Shown in pieces: positions 13,569 to 22,303 of a stretch of DNA of 34,494 bases. The DNA comes from Streptomyces sp. McG3. GTDB taxonomy: Bacteria > Actinomycetota > Actinomycetes > Streptomycetales > Streptomycetaceae. A program made the translations under genes and the position numbers. The stretch spans positions 1 to 34,494 of the forward strand of contig NZ_JAAXYC010000058.1 of NCBI RefSeq assembly GCF_018619185.1, written 5' to 3'. Positions within the stretch are counted from its first letter, which is position 1; every line of letters begins with the position of its first letter. The notes below the pieces were generated by a model that did not search any database, was not told the origin of the DNA, and saw nothing but the letters and a program-made list of their open reading frames with translations.

Positions 13569-16300
13569 ACGAGCTGCTCACCGCTGTACGGGCGGGGCGT
13601 CACCACGACGTACCGCCGCTGGTGCTCGGTCTGGACCTGCCCGGCCGCCGTGCCGCGCTCGCCGAGTTGAAGGAGCTGCGCAAGGAGGTGCGGGGCTGGG
13701 ACTGGCAGCGGCGGGACAAGATCCGCAAGGCGCTGCTGGTGGCCGGCGCGGGGTGTCACACCGGGGCGGCGGGGTGCGCCGCCTGGATCGGGGGCCGCGA
13801 TCTGCGTGACTGGGCCCGCTCTCCGTATCCGCTGATCCTCGCTGCGCTGAAGGACCGCGACCCGGCGTGGCTGGGCGATCTCGCCCACCGGTACGCGGGG
13901 CGCGCGGCCCTCTCCGACGCGGAGTACACCTTCGTCGGCGAGCTGACGCGGATCGCCCGGGTCCCGCTCCCCGTCACGGACAACCTGGTCATGGGCTGGA
14001 GCGAGCTGGTCAGTACGGCTCGCTGGCGCGGCCGGACCCGGCGTCCGCTGACCGACATCCTGCGGGACGATCCGCACTCCCCCGAGCTGGCGGCCCGGTT
14101 GTTCGAGATGCCCGAGCTGCCGCCGCAGGTCGACTTCTACGACGCGCCGGATGCGCGGGACAACTGGCCCGGAGCACTGTGCGCGCTGGTCGAGGACGGT
14201 GCGCTGGACCGGGCGCACCTGGTGGAGCGGTGCGTGATCCGTCTGATGCGCGGTGGCAGATCCGTCGACCAGCGGTTCTTCCTGGCCGTTCTCCTGCGGC
14301 TGGGAACGACGGAGGAAGAGGAGGACCGGCATCTGCGGGACTGGACGGCGATGGCGACGGACGGGATCACGCCGGTCGCCTCGCACGCCCAGCAGATGCT
14401 CGTACGACTCGACGCGCGGGGCGTGTTGTCCACCCGGGAGCTGGCGGAGGTGTCGGGGGCGGTGCTCTTCCGCCGGGAGAAGAAGCTGGTGCGCGCCCAG
14501 CTGACCCTGCTGGGCAAGGCGCTGCGCCGGGACGCCTCGACGGCGGACGAGCTTCTTCCGGCGGTCGCCGAGGCGTTCGGCCATGAGGGCATCGACGTCC
14601 AGGAGCGGTCTCTGAAGCTGGTCGCGCGGTATCTCCCCGCCGTCGCCGACCCGCAGGCGCGGGAGCGGCTGGCCCTTGCCGCCGCCCGACTGGGCCCCTT
14701 GCACCGGGAGACGGTGGCGGCCCTGTTCGGCGGTGCCGTGGGGGAGGAACCGCGGGAGGTGTACGAGGAGTTCCTGCCTGCCGCGCCGGTCCTGCGGCGT
14801 CAGGAGCCCGCGCCGGGGACGGTGGCCGAGCTCGTCGAGGAGGTGGCCGCCCGGGTGAGGGCGCACGCGTCGGAGCGCTGGATCCCGGCGTCGGCCGTCA
14901 TGGACCCCTCGGCCGGGATCACCGGCTTCGAGCGGGCGCTCGACGGCCTCGTCCGGCTGGCCCGGACCGACCGGGAGGAGCTGACGGGGTCCCTGCGGGA
15001 GGCGCTGGCCGGTGTGCACTTCGTCGAGAACGGCCTGTCTCCCTACATGATCGATCCGCGGGCCGTCTCGACCTCGCACGGGCTCTCCGTCGTGGTCGCC
15101 TCGCTGCTGGGCCTGGTCTCCGGGCGGGACAGGGTCGCGTGGCGGGCGAAGACGACCGTGAAGGGCGCGGATGCCTGTGCCCATGCCGCGTTGAACGGGG
15201 TTCTGCTCGACCGGGCGTGGGAGGCCGCGGAGGCGATAGCGGTCGGGCGGGCGCCGTTCCTGCTGGCCACCCCGACCTGGCACACCGGGGCGATCGACGC
15301 GGCCGAGCTCGTCGTACGGCTGCGGACCTACCGGGAGCTGGGCGCCCGCCCCGGCCCCGCCGACTTCGCCCAGGCTCTGCTGCGGGTCCGCCGGGCCGGC
15401 GGACCCGAGGGGGCGGAGGTCGCCGCGTCGGCCGAGGCGCTGGGCACCGGCGAGGGCGACCGGCTGGCCGCCTGGGTCCGTGGCGACGAGCCGGTGGTCC
15501 CGGCCCTGCGGCATCCGGCGACCGCCGTCTCCCGCCCGGCGGCGGGCAATTGGTGGCAGCGGACGACGACCGGGGCCCGTCAGGTGCTGTTGGCGACGCG
15601 GGAGCGTCCGGTGATCCGGCGTGAGTTCCCGGAAGCCTTCCACTGGCTGGGCCGGGCGCAGCTTCCCAGGGCCCAGGAGTGCTACCACTGGGGGCCCGAG
15701 CGGTCCTCCCACTGGACGGCGACCCTGCCCGAGGATCCGGAGGTGCTGGCCGCCTGGTTGATGCCGGACCTGCTGTTCGCCGCCGACCAGGGGCAGAGGG
15801 GCGTCGTCGGGTTCCTGCCGGCCCTGGCGGAGAGTGCGGGCGAGGTGGGCGGGGCGATGCATCTCGCGCTGGCCTACGGGCTCGGCGCTCGGTATCCCGA
15901 GGACCGGACGGCGGCGGTGGACGCCCTGCTCGTGCTGGCCGCGGGGGGCCGGCTCGACGGGGTGTCGCTCGGGCGGGAGCTGGCGATCCTGGTCGACCGC
16001 GACCTGGTGAAGGTGAACCGCACGGCCGACGCGCTGGGAACGGCGGCCGCCACCGGCGCGTATCGGACGGTGTTGACCGTGCTGGCCGCGATGCTGCCCG
16101 GACTCCTGGCGTACGAGAAGACGCCCCGGGGACTCGGCGACCTGCTGTCCGTGGCGGCCGAGTGCGCCGAACACTGCGGTACGGGCGGGATCCCGTCGAT
16201 AGCGGGGCTCGCGGCGACCGCGGGGCGCAAGGGTTCCTCCCAGACGGTCCGCCAGGCGGCCCGGCTGCTCGCCGCGTTCCCGGCCGGCGCGGAAGGCTGA
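13565..16300 (+). CDS. Large DUF6493-type protein, probable helical-repeat scaffold
   Basis: Protein of 911 aa beginning at the ATG of the ATGA overlap with the SWIM gene. I recognise it as resembling the DUF6493 family of actinobacteria, from memory of the family and without a search. The sequence is rich in Leu, Ala and Arg with repeated short amphipathic helices (for example QERSLKLVARYLPAVADPQA and RERLALAAARLGPLHRETVA), as in HEAT/TPR-like superhelices. No catalytic motif, signal peptide or membrane segment is visible. A conserved-looking core is PRAVSTSHGLSVVVASLLGL. Strict coupling to the SWIM protein suggests a stable complex, with this protein as scaffold. Its role is unknown. Confidence 0.8.
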   Translation: MNELLTAVRAGRHHDVPPLVLGLDLPGRRAALAELKELRKEVRGWDWQRRDKIRKALLVAGAGCHTGAAGCAAWIGGRDLRDWARSPYPLILAALKDRDPAWLGDLAHRYAGRAALSDAEYTFVGELTRIARVPLPVTDNLVMGWSELVSTARWRGRTRRPLTDILRDDPHSPELAARLFEMPELPPQVDFYDAPDARDNWPGALCALVEDGALDRAHLVERCVIRLMRGGRSVDQRFFLAVLLRLGTTEEEEDRHLRDWTAMATDGITPVASHAQQMLVRLDARGVLSTRELAEVSGAVLFRREKKLVRAQLTLLGKALRRDASTADELLPAVAEAFGHEGIDVQERSLKLVARYLPAVADPQARERLALAAARLGPLHRETVAALFGGAVGEEPREVYEEFLPAAPVLRRQEPAPGTVAELVEEVAARVRAHASERWIPASAVMDPSAGITGFERALDGLVRLARTDREELTGSLREALAGVHFVENGLSPYMIDPRAVSTSHGLSVVVASLLGLVSGRDRVAWRAKTTVKGADACAHAALNGVLLDRAWEAAEAIAVGRAPFLLATPTWHTGAIDAAELVVRLRTYRELGARPGPADFAQALLRVRRAGGPEGAEVAASAEALGTGEGDRLAAWVRGDEPVVPALRHPATAVSRPAAGNWWQRTTTGARQVLLATRERPVIRREFPEAFHWLGRAQLPRAQECYHWGPERSSHWTATLPEDPEVLAAWLMPDLLFAADQGQRGVVGFLPALAESAGEVGGAMHLALAYGLGARYPEDRTAAVDALLVLAAGGRLDGVSLGRELAILVDRDLVKVNRTADALGTAAATGAYRTVLTVLAAMLPGLLAYEKTPRGLGDLLSVAAECAEHCGTGGIPSIAGLAATAGRKGSSQTVRQAARLLAAFPAGAEG

Positions 16301-16398
16301 ATCTGACCGAAAACGACGATAGGCGACCAGATCAACGCGTAACCCATCAGTCACAAGGCGTTCGTGATCAGGCAACACCGTTCGTTCACAGTGAGGAT

Positions 16399-17850
16399 AT
16401 GACTGATGTGACCTCCGCGAAGAGCGCCCGCCGTCCGCACCACTGGCGGCGGGACCTGATCGAACTGGCCGCCCTGTTCACCGCCGTGGCCGTGGCCGAC
16501 GCCATCGCCAACCTGATCGGACACCAGCCGGACGGGCCCTACCTGCTCGTGGCGTCGGCGGTGGCCCTGGTGGCCACAGCGGCGTTCCACACCTGGTGGG
16601 CGCGACGGCACAGTCACGCTCCCCCGTCAGGTGAGGGGGGCTCCGCGCAGAGTGGGGCGGACGCGGCGGTGCGCGGGACGCGGGACGGGGCCCCGGGCGG
16701 CGCCGGGGACAGCGGTGCGGGCGGGATCGCCGGCGCCGAGGAGACCACCCTGTGGCGGATGCGGACGACCGTGCGCGACGCTCCGGGGAGTCTGGCCGCG
16801 CTGTGCGTGGCCCTCGCCGGGCTCCGGGTGGACATCCTCACTCTGGGGACCCACCCGCTGGCACGGGGGACCGTGGACGAGTTCCTGCTGCGGGCCCCGG
16901 CCTCGCTCCAGGCGCGGGAACTGTCCCGGGAGATCGCGGCCGCCGGCGGCGTGTCCACGTGGATCGAGCGGGCGGACGCCCACGACCTGGTCGACATCCC
17001 GACCCGGATGCTGTCACTGGCCACCCGGACGGCGCTCGACGCGGCCGAGCTGCCGCTCGCCCTGCGCCAGTTGCTCGGCCGGTGCACCATCCACTCACTG
17101 CCCGCCGTCTCCGTCACCGGCCGCCCGACCGGGGAGAGCGCCCCGGTCGAGGGCGTGCTGGAGGAGACGGTGATGCGGCTGCGGGACCCGTCCGGCGGGG
17201 TGATCTCCGTGGAGCGGCCGTATCTGCCGTTCACGCCGACCGAGTTCGCGCGGGCGCGTGCCCTGGTGGAGCTGGACGCCCGGCTCGGCCCGCGGGTGCC
17301 GCGCAGCGAGGACGTCCTCACGCTGCCCGAGGGCAACGAGATCACCGTGCGCCGCGCGGACCACGACGATCTCGCCGCCGCCCGCGCCATGCACGACCGC
17401 TGCTCTCAGCACACGCTGGGCCTGCGCTACCACGGTCCGGTCGCGGACGCGGACCGCTATCTCGACCATCTGCTGAGCCCCCGCTTCGGGCGCACCCTGG
17501 CGGTGCAGACGGCCTCCGGCAAGCTGGTGGCGCTCGGCCACCTCCTCTGGGACGGCGACGAGACCGAGGTCGCGCTCCTCGTCGAGGACGACTGGCAGCG
17601 CCGGGGCATCGGCTCCGAGTTGCTCGGCCGCCTGGTGGCCCTCGCCGTGGAGGCGGGCTGCGACAGCGTGTACGCCGTGACGCAGTCCCACAACACCGGC
17701 ATGGTGGCCGCGATGCGCGCGCTGGAGCTGCCTCTCGACTACCAGATCGAGGAGGGCACGCTCGTCATCACCGCCCGGCTGACGACCGACCGGCTGAGGA
17801 CTGAAGGCTCCGCCCGGCCGTCCGCGCCGACGGAAGGGGCCCGTCGCTGA
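16399..17850 (+). CDS. Membrane-anchored ACT-GNAT acetyltransferase
   Basis: Protein of 483 aa with a three-part layout. Residues ~20-65 hold two hydrophobic helices (LIELAALFTAVAVADAIANL and LLVASAVALVATAAFHTWW). A Gly/Ala-rich linker follows, then an ACT-like domain from about 115 (TTVRDAPGSLAALCVALAGL). The C-terminal ~170 residues form a GNAT domain with the acetyl-CoA loop in DDWQRRGIGSELLGRLVALA. ACT-GNAT fusions in actinomycetes are known amino acid-sensing lysine acetyltransferases, for example of acetyl-CoA synthetase. The membrane anchor is an addition to that plan. The start ATG has GAGG only 2 nt upstream, so the start is less certain. The 3' end overlaps the convergent gamma-lyase-like gene by 83 bp. 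Confidence 0.85.
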   Translation: MTDVTSAKSARRPHHWRRDLIELAALFTAVAVADAIANLIGHQPDGPYLLVASAVALVATAAFHTWWARRHSHAPPSGEGGSAQSGADAAVRGTRDGAPGGAGDSGAGGIAGAEETTLWRMRTTVRDAPGSLAALCVALAGLRVDILTLGTHPLARGTVDEFLLRAPASLQARELSREIAAAGGVSTWIERADAHDLVDIPTRMLSLATRTALDAAELPLALRQLLGRCTIHSLPAVSVTGRPTGESAPVEGVLEETVMRLRDPSGGVISVERPYLPFTPTEFARARALVELDARLGPRVPRSEDVLTLPEGNEITVRRADHDDLAAARAMHDRCSQHTLGLRYHGPVADADRYLDHLLSPRFGRTLAVQTASGKLVALGHLLWDGDETEVALLVEDDWQRRGIGSELLGRLVALAVEAGCDSVYAVTQSHNTGMVAAMRALELPLDYQIEEGTLVITARLTTDRLRTEGSARPSAPTEGARR

Positions 17851-18997
17851 GCGCCTGACACAGGTCCGCCCACAGGTCCTCGACGTCCTCCAGGCCGACC
17901 GACATCCGCAGCAGCCGGTCGCCGACGCCGGACGCCCGCCGGTCTCCCTCCTCCACGATGCGGTGGCTGATGGAGGCCGGGTGCTGGATCAGCGAGTCCA
18001 CACTGCCGAGGCTGACGGCGGGCGTGATGAGCCGCACCCCGGAGATCACCCGGTGCGGGTCCCCGTACACCTCGAAGGAGATCATCGCGCCGCCGATCCG
18101 CGGGTAGTGCACCCGGGCGATGCGCGGGTCGGCGGTGAGCCTGCGGACGAGTTCGGCCGCGCTCGTCGAGGCCGCCCGTACGCGCACCGGAAGCGTGGAC
18201 AGGCCGCGCAGCAGGAGGTAGCCGGCCAGCGGGTGCAGCACTCCGCCGGTGGCGAAGCGGACCTGGCGCAGCGTGGCGGCGAACTCCTCGTCGCAGGCGA
18301 CGACACCGCCCATGACGTCCCCGTGGCCGCCGAGGTACTTGGTGGCGCTGTGCAGGACGATCCGCGCGCCGTGTTCCACGGGACGCTGCAGGACGGGGGT
18401 GGCGAAGGTGTTGTCGACCAGCAGCGGGACGGTTCCGCAGGCGTGGGCGACGGCCCGGATGTCGATCTCGGCCAGCGTCGGGTTGGCCGGCGTCTCGATC
18501 ATCACGAGCCCGGTGTCCGGGCGGATGGCGTCGGCGATGCCCGCCGGGTCGGTCCAGGTCACCTCGGTGCCCAGCAGCCCGGCGCCCAGCAGATGGTCGC
18601 TGCAGCCGTAGAGCGGGCGGACCGCGACGACATGGCGCAGCCCCTGGCTCGCGCGGGCGAGCAGGACCGCGGTCAGCGCCGCCATCCCGCTGGCGAAGGC
18701 GACCGCGCTCTCGGTGCGCTCCAGCCGGGCGAGCGCCGTCTCGAAGCGGCCCGTGGTGGGGTTGTCCAGCCGGGCGTAGACGGGCGGCCCGTCGGGTCGG
18801 GCCCCGGTGGTGGCGAAGGCGTCGATCCGCATCGCCTCGCCGCGCGAGTCGTAGGAGGGGTAGGTCGTGGACAGGTCGATCGGCGGGGCGTGCACGCCGA
18901 GGGAGGCGAGGTCGTCGCGTCCGGCGTGCACGGCTTCGGTGGCGAGAGCCCTGGACGGGGTGGGGGCAGGGGGCGTCATCGAGACTTCGTTGTCCAT
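17768..18997 (-). CDS. Cys/Met-metabolism PLP enzyme, methionine gamma-lyase-like
   Basis: PLP enzyme of 409 aa in the cystathionine gamma-synthase/lyase family. The PLP lysine is K220 in LHSATKYLGGHGD; other family blocks are ETPANPTLAEID and LVDNTFATPVLQRP. The loop reads RPLYGCSDHLL: a cysteine occupies the position of the catalytic-site Cys of methionine gamma-lyase (YGCT in Pseudomonas), where most cystathionine enzymes have glycine. This favours, but does not prove, cleavage of methionine to methanethiol, ammonia and 2-oxobutyrate. It is divergent from an Lrp/AsnC regulator, as the mdeA-mdeR pair is. The ATG at 18997 is used; 18979 is possible. The last ~27 codons lie antisense to the acetyltransferase 3' end and encode a Ser/Arg-rich tail. 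Confidence 0.88.
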   Translation of the reverse strand: MDNEVSMTPPAPTPSRALATEAVHAGRDDLASLGVHAPPIDLSTTYPSYDSRGEAMRIDAFATTGARPDGPPVYARLDNPTTGRFETALARLERTESAVAFASGMAALTAVLLARASQGLRHVVAVRPLYGCSDHLLGAGLLGTEVTWTDPAGIADAIRPDTGLVMIETPANPTLAEIDIRAVAHACGTVPLLVDNTFATPVLQRPVEHGARIVLHSATKYLGGHGDVMGGVVACDEEFAATLRQVRFATGGVLHPLAGYLLLRGLSTLPVRVRAASTSAAELVRRLTADPRIARVHYPRIGGAMISFEVYGDPHRVISGVRLITPAVSLGSVDSLIQHPASISHRIVEEGDRRASGVGDRLLRMSVGLEDVEDLWADLCQALSDGPLPSARTAGRSLQSSAGRSSAGR

Positions 18998-19044
18998 GCC
19001 GTCACTCTGAACAGTTACCGGTTCGTAGCGGCCATTCCCCGTGC

Positions 19045-19050
19045 TACGTT
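19045..19050 (+). promoter_or_regulatory. -10 box of the first Lrp/AsnC gene
   Basis: TACGTT ends 6 nt before the ATG at 19057, suggesting a leaderless mRNA. An imperfect repeat, GAAC (19009-19012) and GTTC (19021-19024), lies upstream in the gap shared with the gamma-lyase-like gene and could be part of a regulator site. Confidence 0.45.
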
Positions 19051-19056
19051 CGCCAC

Positions 19057-19536
19057 ATGGCCGATTCTGTCGCTCTTGATCCGGTCGATCTCCAGATTCT
19101 GCGGCTGCTGCAGAACGATGCGCGGACCACGTACCGGGAGCTCGCGGCCGAGGTCGGCGTGGCCGCTTCGACCTGCCTGGACCGGGTGGCCCGGCTGCGC
19201 CGCTCCGGGGTGATCCTCGGGGACCAGCTGCGCCTCGATCCGGCGAAACTCGGCCGGGGTCTCCAGGCACTGCTCCTGGTGCAGGTCCGGCCGCACCGCC
19301 GGGAGCTCATCGGGCCGTTCGTCGACCGCGTCAGGTCCCTGCCGGAGTCACGCGCGCTCTTCCACCTCACCGGCCCCGACGACTATCTGGTGCAGGTCGC
19401 GGTGGCCGACGCGGCCGATCTGCAGCGGCTGGTGCTGGACGAGTTCACCTCGCGCCGGGAGGTGGCCCGGGTGGACACCCGGCTGATCTTCCAGCAGTGG
19501 GAGTGCGGACCGCTGCTGCCTCCGGCCGGGAGCTGA
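19057..19536 (+). CDS. Lrp/AsnC-family regulator divergent from the gamma-lyase-like gene
   Basis: Feast/famine-type regulator of 159 aa. The N-terminal helix-turn-helix is residues ~8-55 (VDLQILRLLQNDARTTYREL, AAEVGVAASTCLDRVARLRR), followed by a RAM ligand-binding domain (LLLVQVRPHRRELIGPFVDR and HLTGPDDYLVQVAVADAADL). Family members form dimers or octamers and respond to amino acids. With the divergent PLP enzyme only 59 bp away, the likely job is amino acid-dependent (methionine or cysteine) control of that enzyme. This is inference from gene order and from the mdeR precedent. No ribosome site is seen, in line with a leaderless start. Confidence 0.92.
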   Translation: MADSVALDPVDLQILRLLQNDARTTYRELAAEVGVAASTCLDRVARLRRSGVILGDQLRLDPAKLGRGLQALLLVQVRPHRRELIGPFVDRVRSLPESRALFHLTGPDDYLVQVAVADAADLQRLVLDEFTSRREVARVDTRLIFQQWECGPLLPPAGS

Positions 19537-19669
19537 ACACCGGAAACAGGCCCGGGACGCGCCGGCGACGCCCACCGGAGGACCCGGAAGCGCTGGAAGT
19601 GATCGTCTTTCGGACGCCCCGGGGCCCCCGATGATGACGAGGAGGCCACCGCCGTACGAGGATGTCCGC

Positions 19670-21358
19670 ATGTCAGACACTTCGAGCAGCGCGCTGCCCC
19701 GTCAGGTCGCCGACGCCTACGTCGACGCCATCATCGAACTCGACCCCATCACGGGCACCTATCTGGGTGTGTCCGAAAGCTCGCGTCGGCTGCCCGACTT
19801 CTCCCCCGCGGGTCAGGCGGCGGGCGCCGACCTCATCCGCGCGACGCTGCGGGAGCTGGACGCCGCCGAGCTGCGTCCCGGTGCGGACAGCGCATCCGAA
19901 CGGCGCTGCGGACGCCTCCTGCGGGAGCGCCTGACGGCGGAACTCGCCGTGCACGAGGCCGAGGAGGGACTGCGGACGGTCTCCAACCTGCAGTCGCCGG
20001 CTCACAGCATCACCGAGGTCTTCACCCTCACGCCGACCGCGACGGACGAGGACTGGGCGGCGGTCGTGGAACGGCTGCGCGCGGTGCCCGCCGCGCACGA
20101 GGGGTACCGCGCCTCGCTCGCGCTCGGCCTGGAGCGCAAGCTGTACGGCGGTCCCCGCGCGACCGCCACGTTCGTCGGTCAGCTCACGGAGTGGGGCGGG
20201 GAAGGCGAGGGCACGGCGTTCTTCGCGGAGTTCGTCGCACCCGGCCCCGCGTCGCTGCGGGCGGAGCTGGACGAGGCCGCAGGGCTGGCGACGGCCTCGG
20301 TCCTCTCCCTGCGCGACTGGGTGCGCGACGTGTACGCCCCGGGCATCGAGGGGGCGCCCGACCCGGTGGGCCGGGAGCGCTACGCCCGCTGGTCGCGGCT
20401 GTACAACGGCACCGACCTGGATCTCGACGAGGCGTACGCGTACGGCTGGTCGGAATACCACCGGCTGCTCGCCGAGATGAGGACCGAGGCCGAGAAGATC
20501 CTGCCCGGAGCCGGCCCCTGGGAGGCGCTCGCCCACCTCGACGTGCACGGCAAGCACATCGAGGGCGTGGACGAGGTCCGCGAGTGGCTTCAGGGTCTGA
20601 TGGACGAGGCGATCGAGGCGCTGGACGGCACGCACTTCGACCTCGCCGAGCGGGTCCGGAAGGTGGAGTCCCGCATCGCGCCGCCCGGCGGGGCCGCCGC
20701 GCCGTACTACACCGGCCCCTCCGAGGACTTCTCCCGCCCCGGGCGCACCTGGCTGCCCACCATGGGCGAGACCCGCTTCCCGGTGTACGACCTGGTCTCG
20801 ACCTGGTACCACGAGGGCGTTCCCGGCCACCATCTGCAGATCGCCCAGTGGACGCATGTCGCCGACAGCCTCTCCCGTTACCAGGCGTCGATCGGCATGG
20901 TCAGCGCGAACGCCGAGGGCTGGGCGCTGTACGCGGAGCGGCTGATGGACGAGTTGGGCTTCCTGCCCGACGCGGAACGGCGGCTCGGCTATCTGGACGC
21001 GCAGATGATGCGCGCCTGCCGGGTGATCGTCGACATCGGCATGCACCTGGAGCTGGAGATTCCGGCGGACTCCCCCTTCCACCCGGGCGGGCGCTGGACA
21101 CCCGATCTGGCCCAGGAGTTCTTCGGCAACCACAGCGGCCGTCCCGCCGACTTCGTGGAGAGCGAACTGACCCGCTATCTGTCGATGCCGGGCCAGGCCA
21201 TCGGCTACAAGCTTGGGGAGCGCGCCTGGCTTCTCGGCCGGGAGAACGCGCGCGCCGCGCACGGTGACGACTTCGACCTGAAGGCCTGGCACATGGCGGC
21301 GCTCTCCCAGGGGTCGCTGGGCCTGGACGATCTGGTGGACGAGCTGTCGCGGCTCTGA
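19670..21358 (+). CDS. DUF885-family metallopeptidase-like protein
   Basis: Protein of 562 aa with the marks of the DUF885 family. A zinc site is visible: HEGVPGHH (residues 381-388) with both His, the Glu in between, and a downstream Glu in NAEGWALYAERLM that could be the third ligand. The family's C-terminal block PGQAIGYKLGE is present. No signal peptide is evident, so it should act in the cytoplasm, probably as a carboxypeptidase or oligopeptidase; the substrate is not established for this family. I chose the ATG at 19670 because GAGG lies 8 nt upstream, rejecting an earlier ATG at 19631. The ATP-grasp gene starts 33 bp after its stop and may be co-transcribed. Confidence 0.87.
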   Translation: MSDTSSSALPRQVADAYVDAIIELDPITGTYLGVSESSRRLPDFSPAGQAAGADLIRATLRELDAAELRPGADSASERRCGRLLRERLTAELAVHEAEEGLRTVSNLQSPAHSITEVFTLTPTATDEDWAAVVERLRAVPAAHEGYRASLALGLERKLYGGPRATATFVGQLTEWGGEGEGTAFFAEFVAPGPASLRAELDEAAGLATASVLSLRDWVRDVYAPGIEGAPDPVGRERYARWSRLYNGTDLDLDEAYAYGWSEYHRLLAEMRTEAEKILPGAGPWEALAHLDVHGKHIEGVDEVREWLQGLMDEAIEALDGTHFDLAERVRKVESRIAPPGGAAAPYYTGPSEDFSRPGRTWLPTMGETRFPVYDLVSTWYHEGVPGHHLQIAQWTHVADSLSRYQASIGMVSANAEGWALYAERLMDELGFLPDAERRLGYLDAQMMRACRVIVDIGMHLELEIPADSPFHPGGRWTPDLAQEFFGNHSGRPADFVESELTRYLSMPGQAIGYKLGERAWLLGRENARAAHGDDFDLKAWHMAALSQGSLGLDDLVDELSRL

Positions 21359-21391
21359 TCGGGAAAAGAGAGGAAAGAGGGGCAGCGCGTC

Positions 21392-22282
21392 ATGAACGGC
21401 ATGAGCGAGCGGAACGGATTCCTTTTCTGCGCCGACCCGTTGCGGCTCTCGCGGCCCGATCCGCAGTTCGCCGGCGAGCTCGCGGCGGCGCGTGCGACCG
21501 GCGGGCGGATCGCGCTGCTCGATCATGACGCGCTGCTCGCGGGGGACGCGGCCGGGGCGGTGGCCCGGGTCACGCGGGACTCCGGACCGTACTGGTACCG
21601 GGGCTGGATGATCCCCTCCGCCCGGTACGCGGAGCTGGAGGCCGCGCTCGGCGCCCGGGGCTGCACCCTGCTCACCGGCGCCACCGGCTATCGGCGGGCA
21701 CATGAACTCCCCGGCTGGTACGAGGAGTTCGCGGGGCTCACGCCGCGCAGCGTCTGGTGCGCCACGGCTCCGGGGGCGCCGCCGCCCACCGCCGACGAGC
21801 TGGCCGGGCTCGCGGCGCCCCTGGGGCCGGGGCCCGGCATCGTGAAGGACTTCGTCAAGTCCCGCAAGCACGAGTGGCACGAGGCGTGTTACGTACCGGA
21901 GCTGGCGGACGCGGAGCAACTGGCCTCCGTGGTCGGCAGGTTCGTCGAGCTTCAGGGCACCTTCCTCTCGGGTGGCCTGGTGCTGCGGTCCTTCGAACCG
22001 TTCGTCGCGGGCGGCGAGGCGCGGGTGTGGTGGGTGGACGGGGAGGCGGTGCTCGTCACCGCCCACCCCGACACCCCGGGCGCGGTGTCCGTTCCCGAAC
22101 CGGCCTTCCCGCGGGAGGCCGTGGGCCGCCTCGGGCTGCGCTGGGTCACCACCGACCTGGCGTTGCGCGAGGACGGGGTCTGGCGGGTGGTGGAGGTCGG
22201 CGACGGCCAGGTCAGCGGAGTTCCCGCCGGGGCGGAGGCCGGGGTCCTGTTCGCCGCGCTGGCGGCCGTCGCCCCGCGCTGA
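21392..22282 (+). CDS. ATP-grasp domain protein, R2K-type (DUF4343-like)
   Basis: Protein of 296 aa. The second half has features of the divergent R2K clade of ATP-grasp enzymes: KDFVKSRKHEWHEACYVPE, then LVLRSFEPF, an acidic block in GGEARVWWVDGEAVLV, and the metal-binding end REDGVWRVVEVGDGQVSG. The N-terminal ~130 residues form the usual preceding domain (GPYWYRGWMIPSARYAELEA). R2K enzymes are predicted to form amide or peptide-like bonds on proteins, by analogy with CDC123, but their substrates are mostly unknown. GAGGGG lies 9 nt before the ATG. It follows the DUF885 peptidase gene, so a peptide substrate is possible. It ends 21 bp from the convergent rhodanese. Confidence 0.82.
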   Translation: MNGMSERNGFLFCADPLRLSRPDPQFAGELAAARATGGRIALLDHDALLAGDAAGAVARVTRDSGPYWYRGWMIPSARYAELEAALGARGCTLLTGATGYRRAHELPGWYEEFAGLTPRSVWCATAPGAPPPTADELAGLAAPLGPGPGIVKDFVKSRKHEWHEACYVPELADAEQLASVVGRFVELQGTFLSGGLVLRSFEPFVAGGEARVWWVDGEAVLVTAHPDTPGAVSVPEPAFPREAVGRLGLRWVTTDLALREDGVWRVVEVGDGQVSGVPAGAEAGVLFAALAAVAPR

Positions 22283-22303
22283 CGTCCGCCCGGGTCCCGA
22301 TGG

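Noticed and set aside
13481..16378. Minus-strand open frame of about 965 codons opposite the DUF6493 gene
   Set aside because: Arg/Pro/Gln-rich translation without domains, and the sense strand has a coupled start and a plausible protein.
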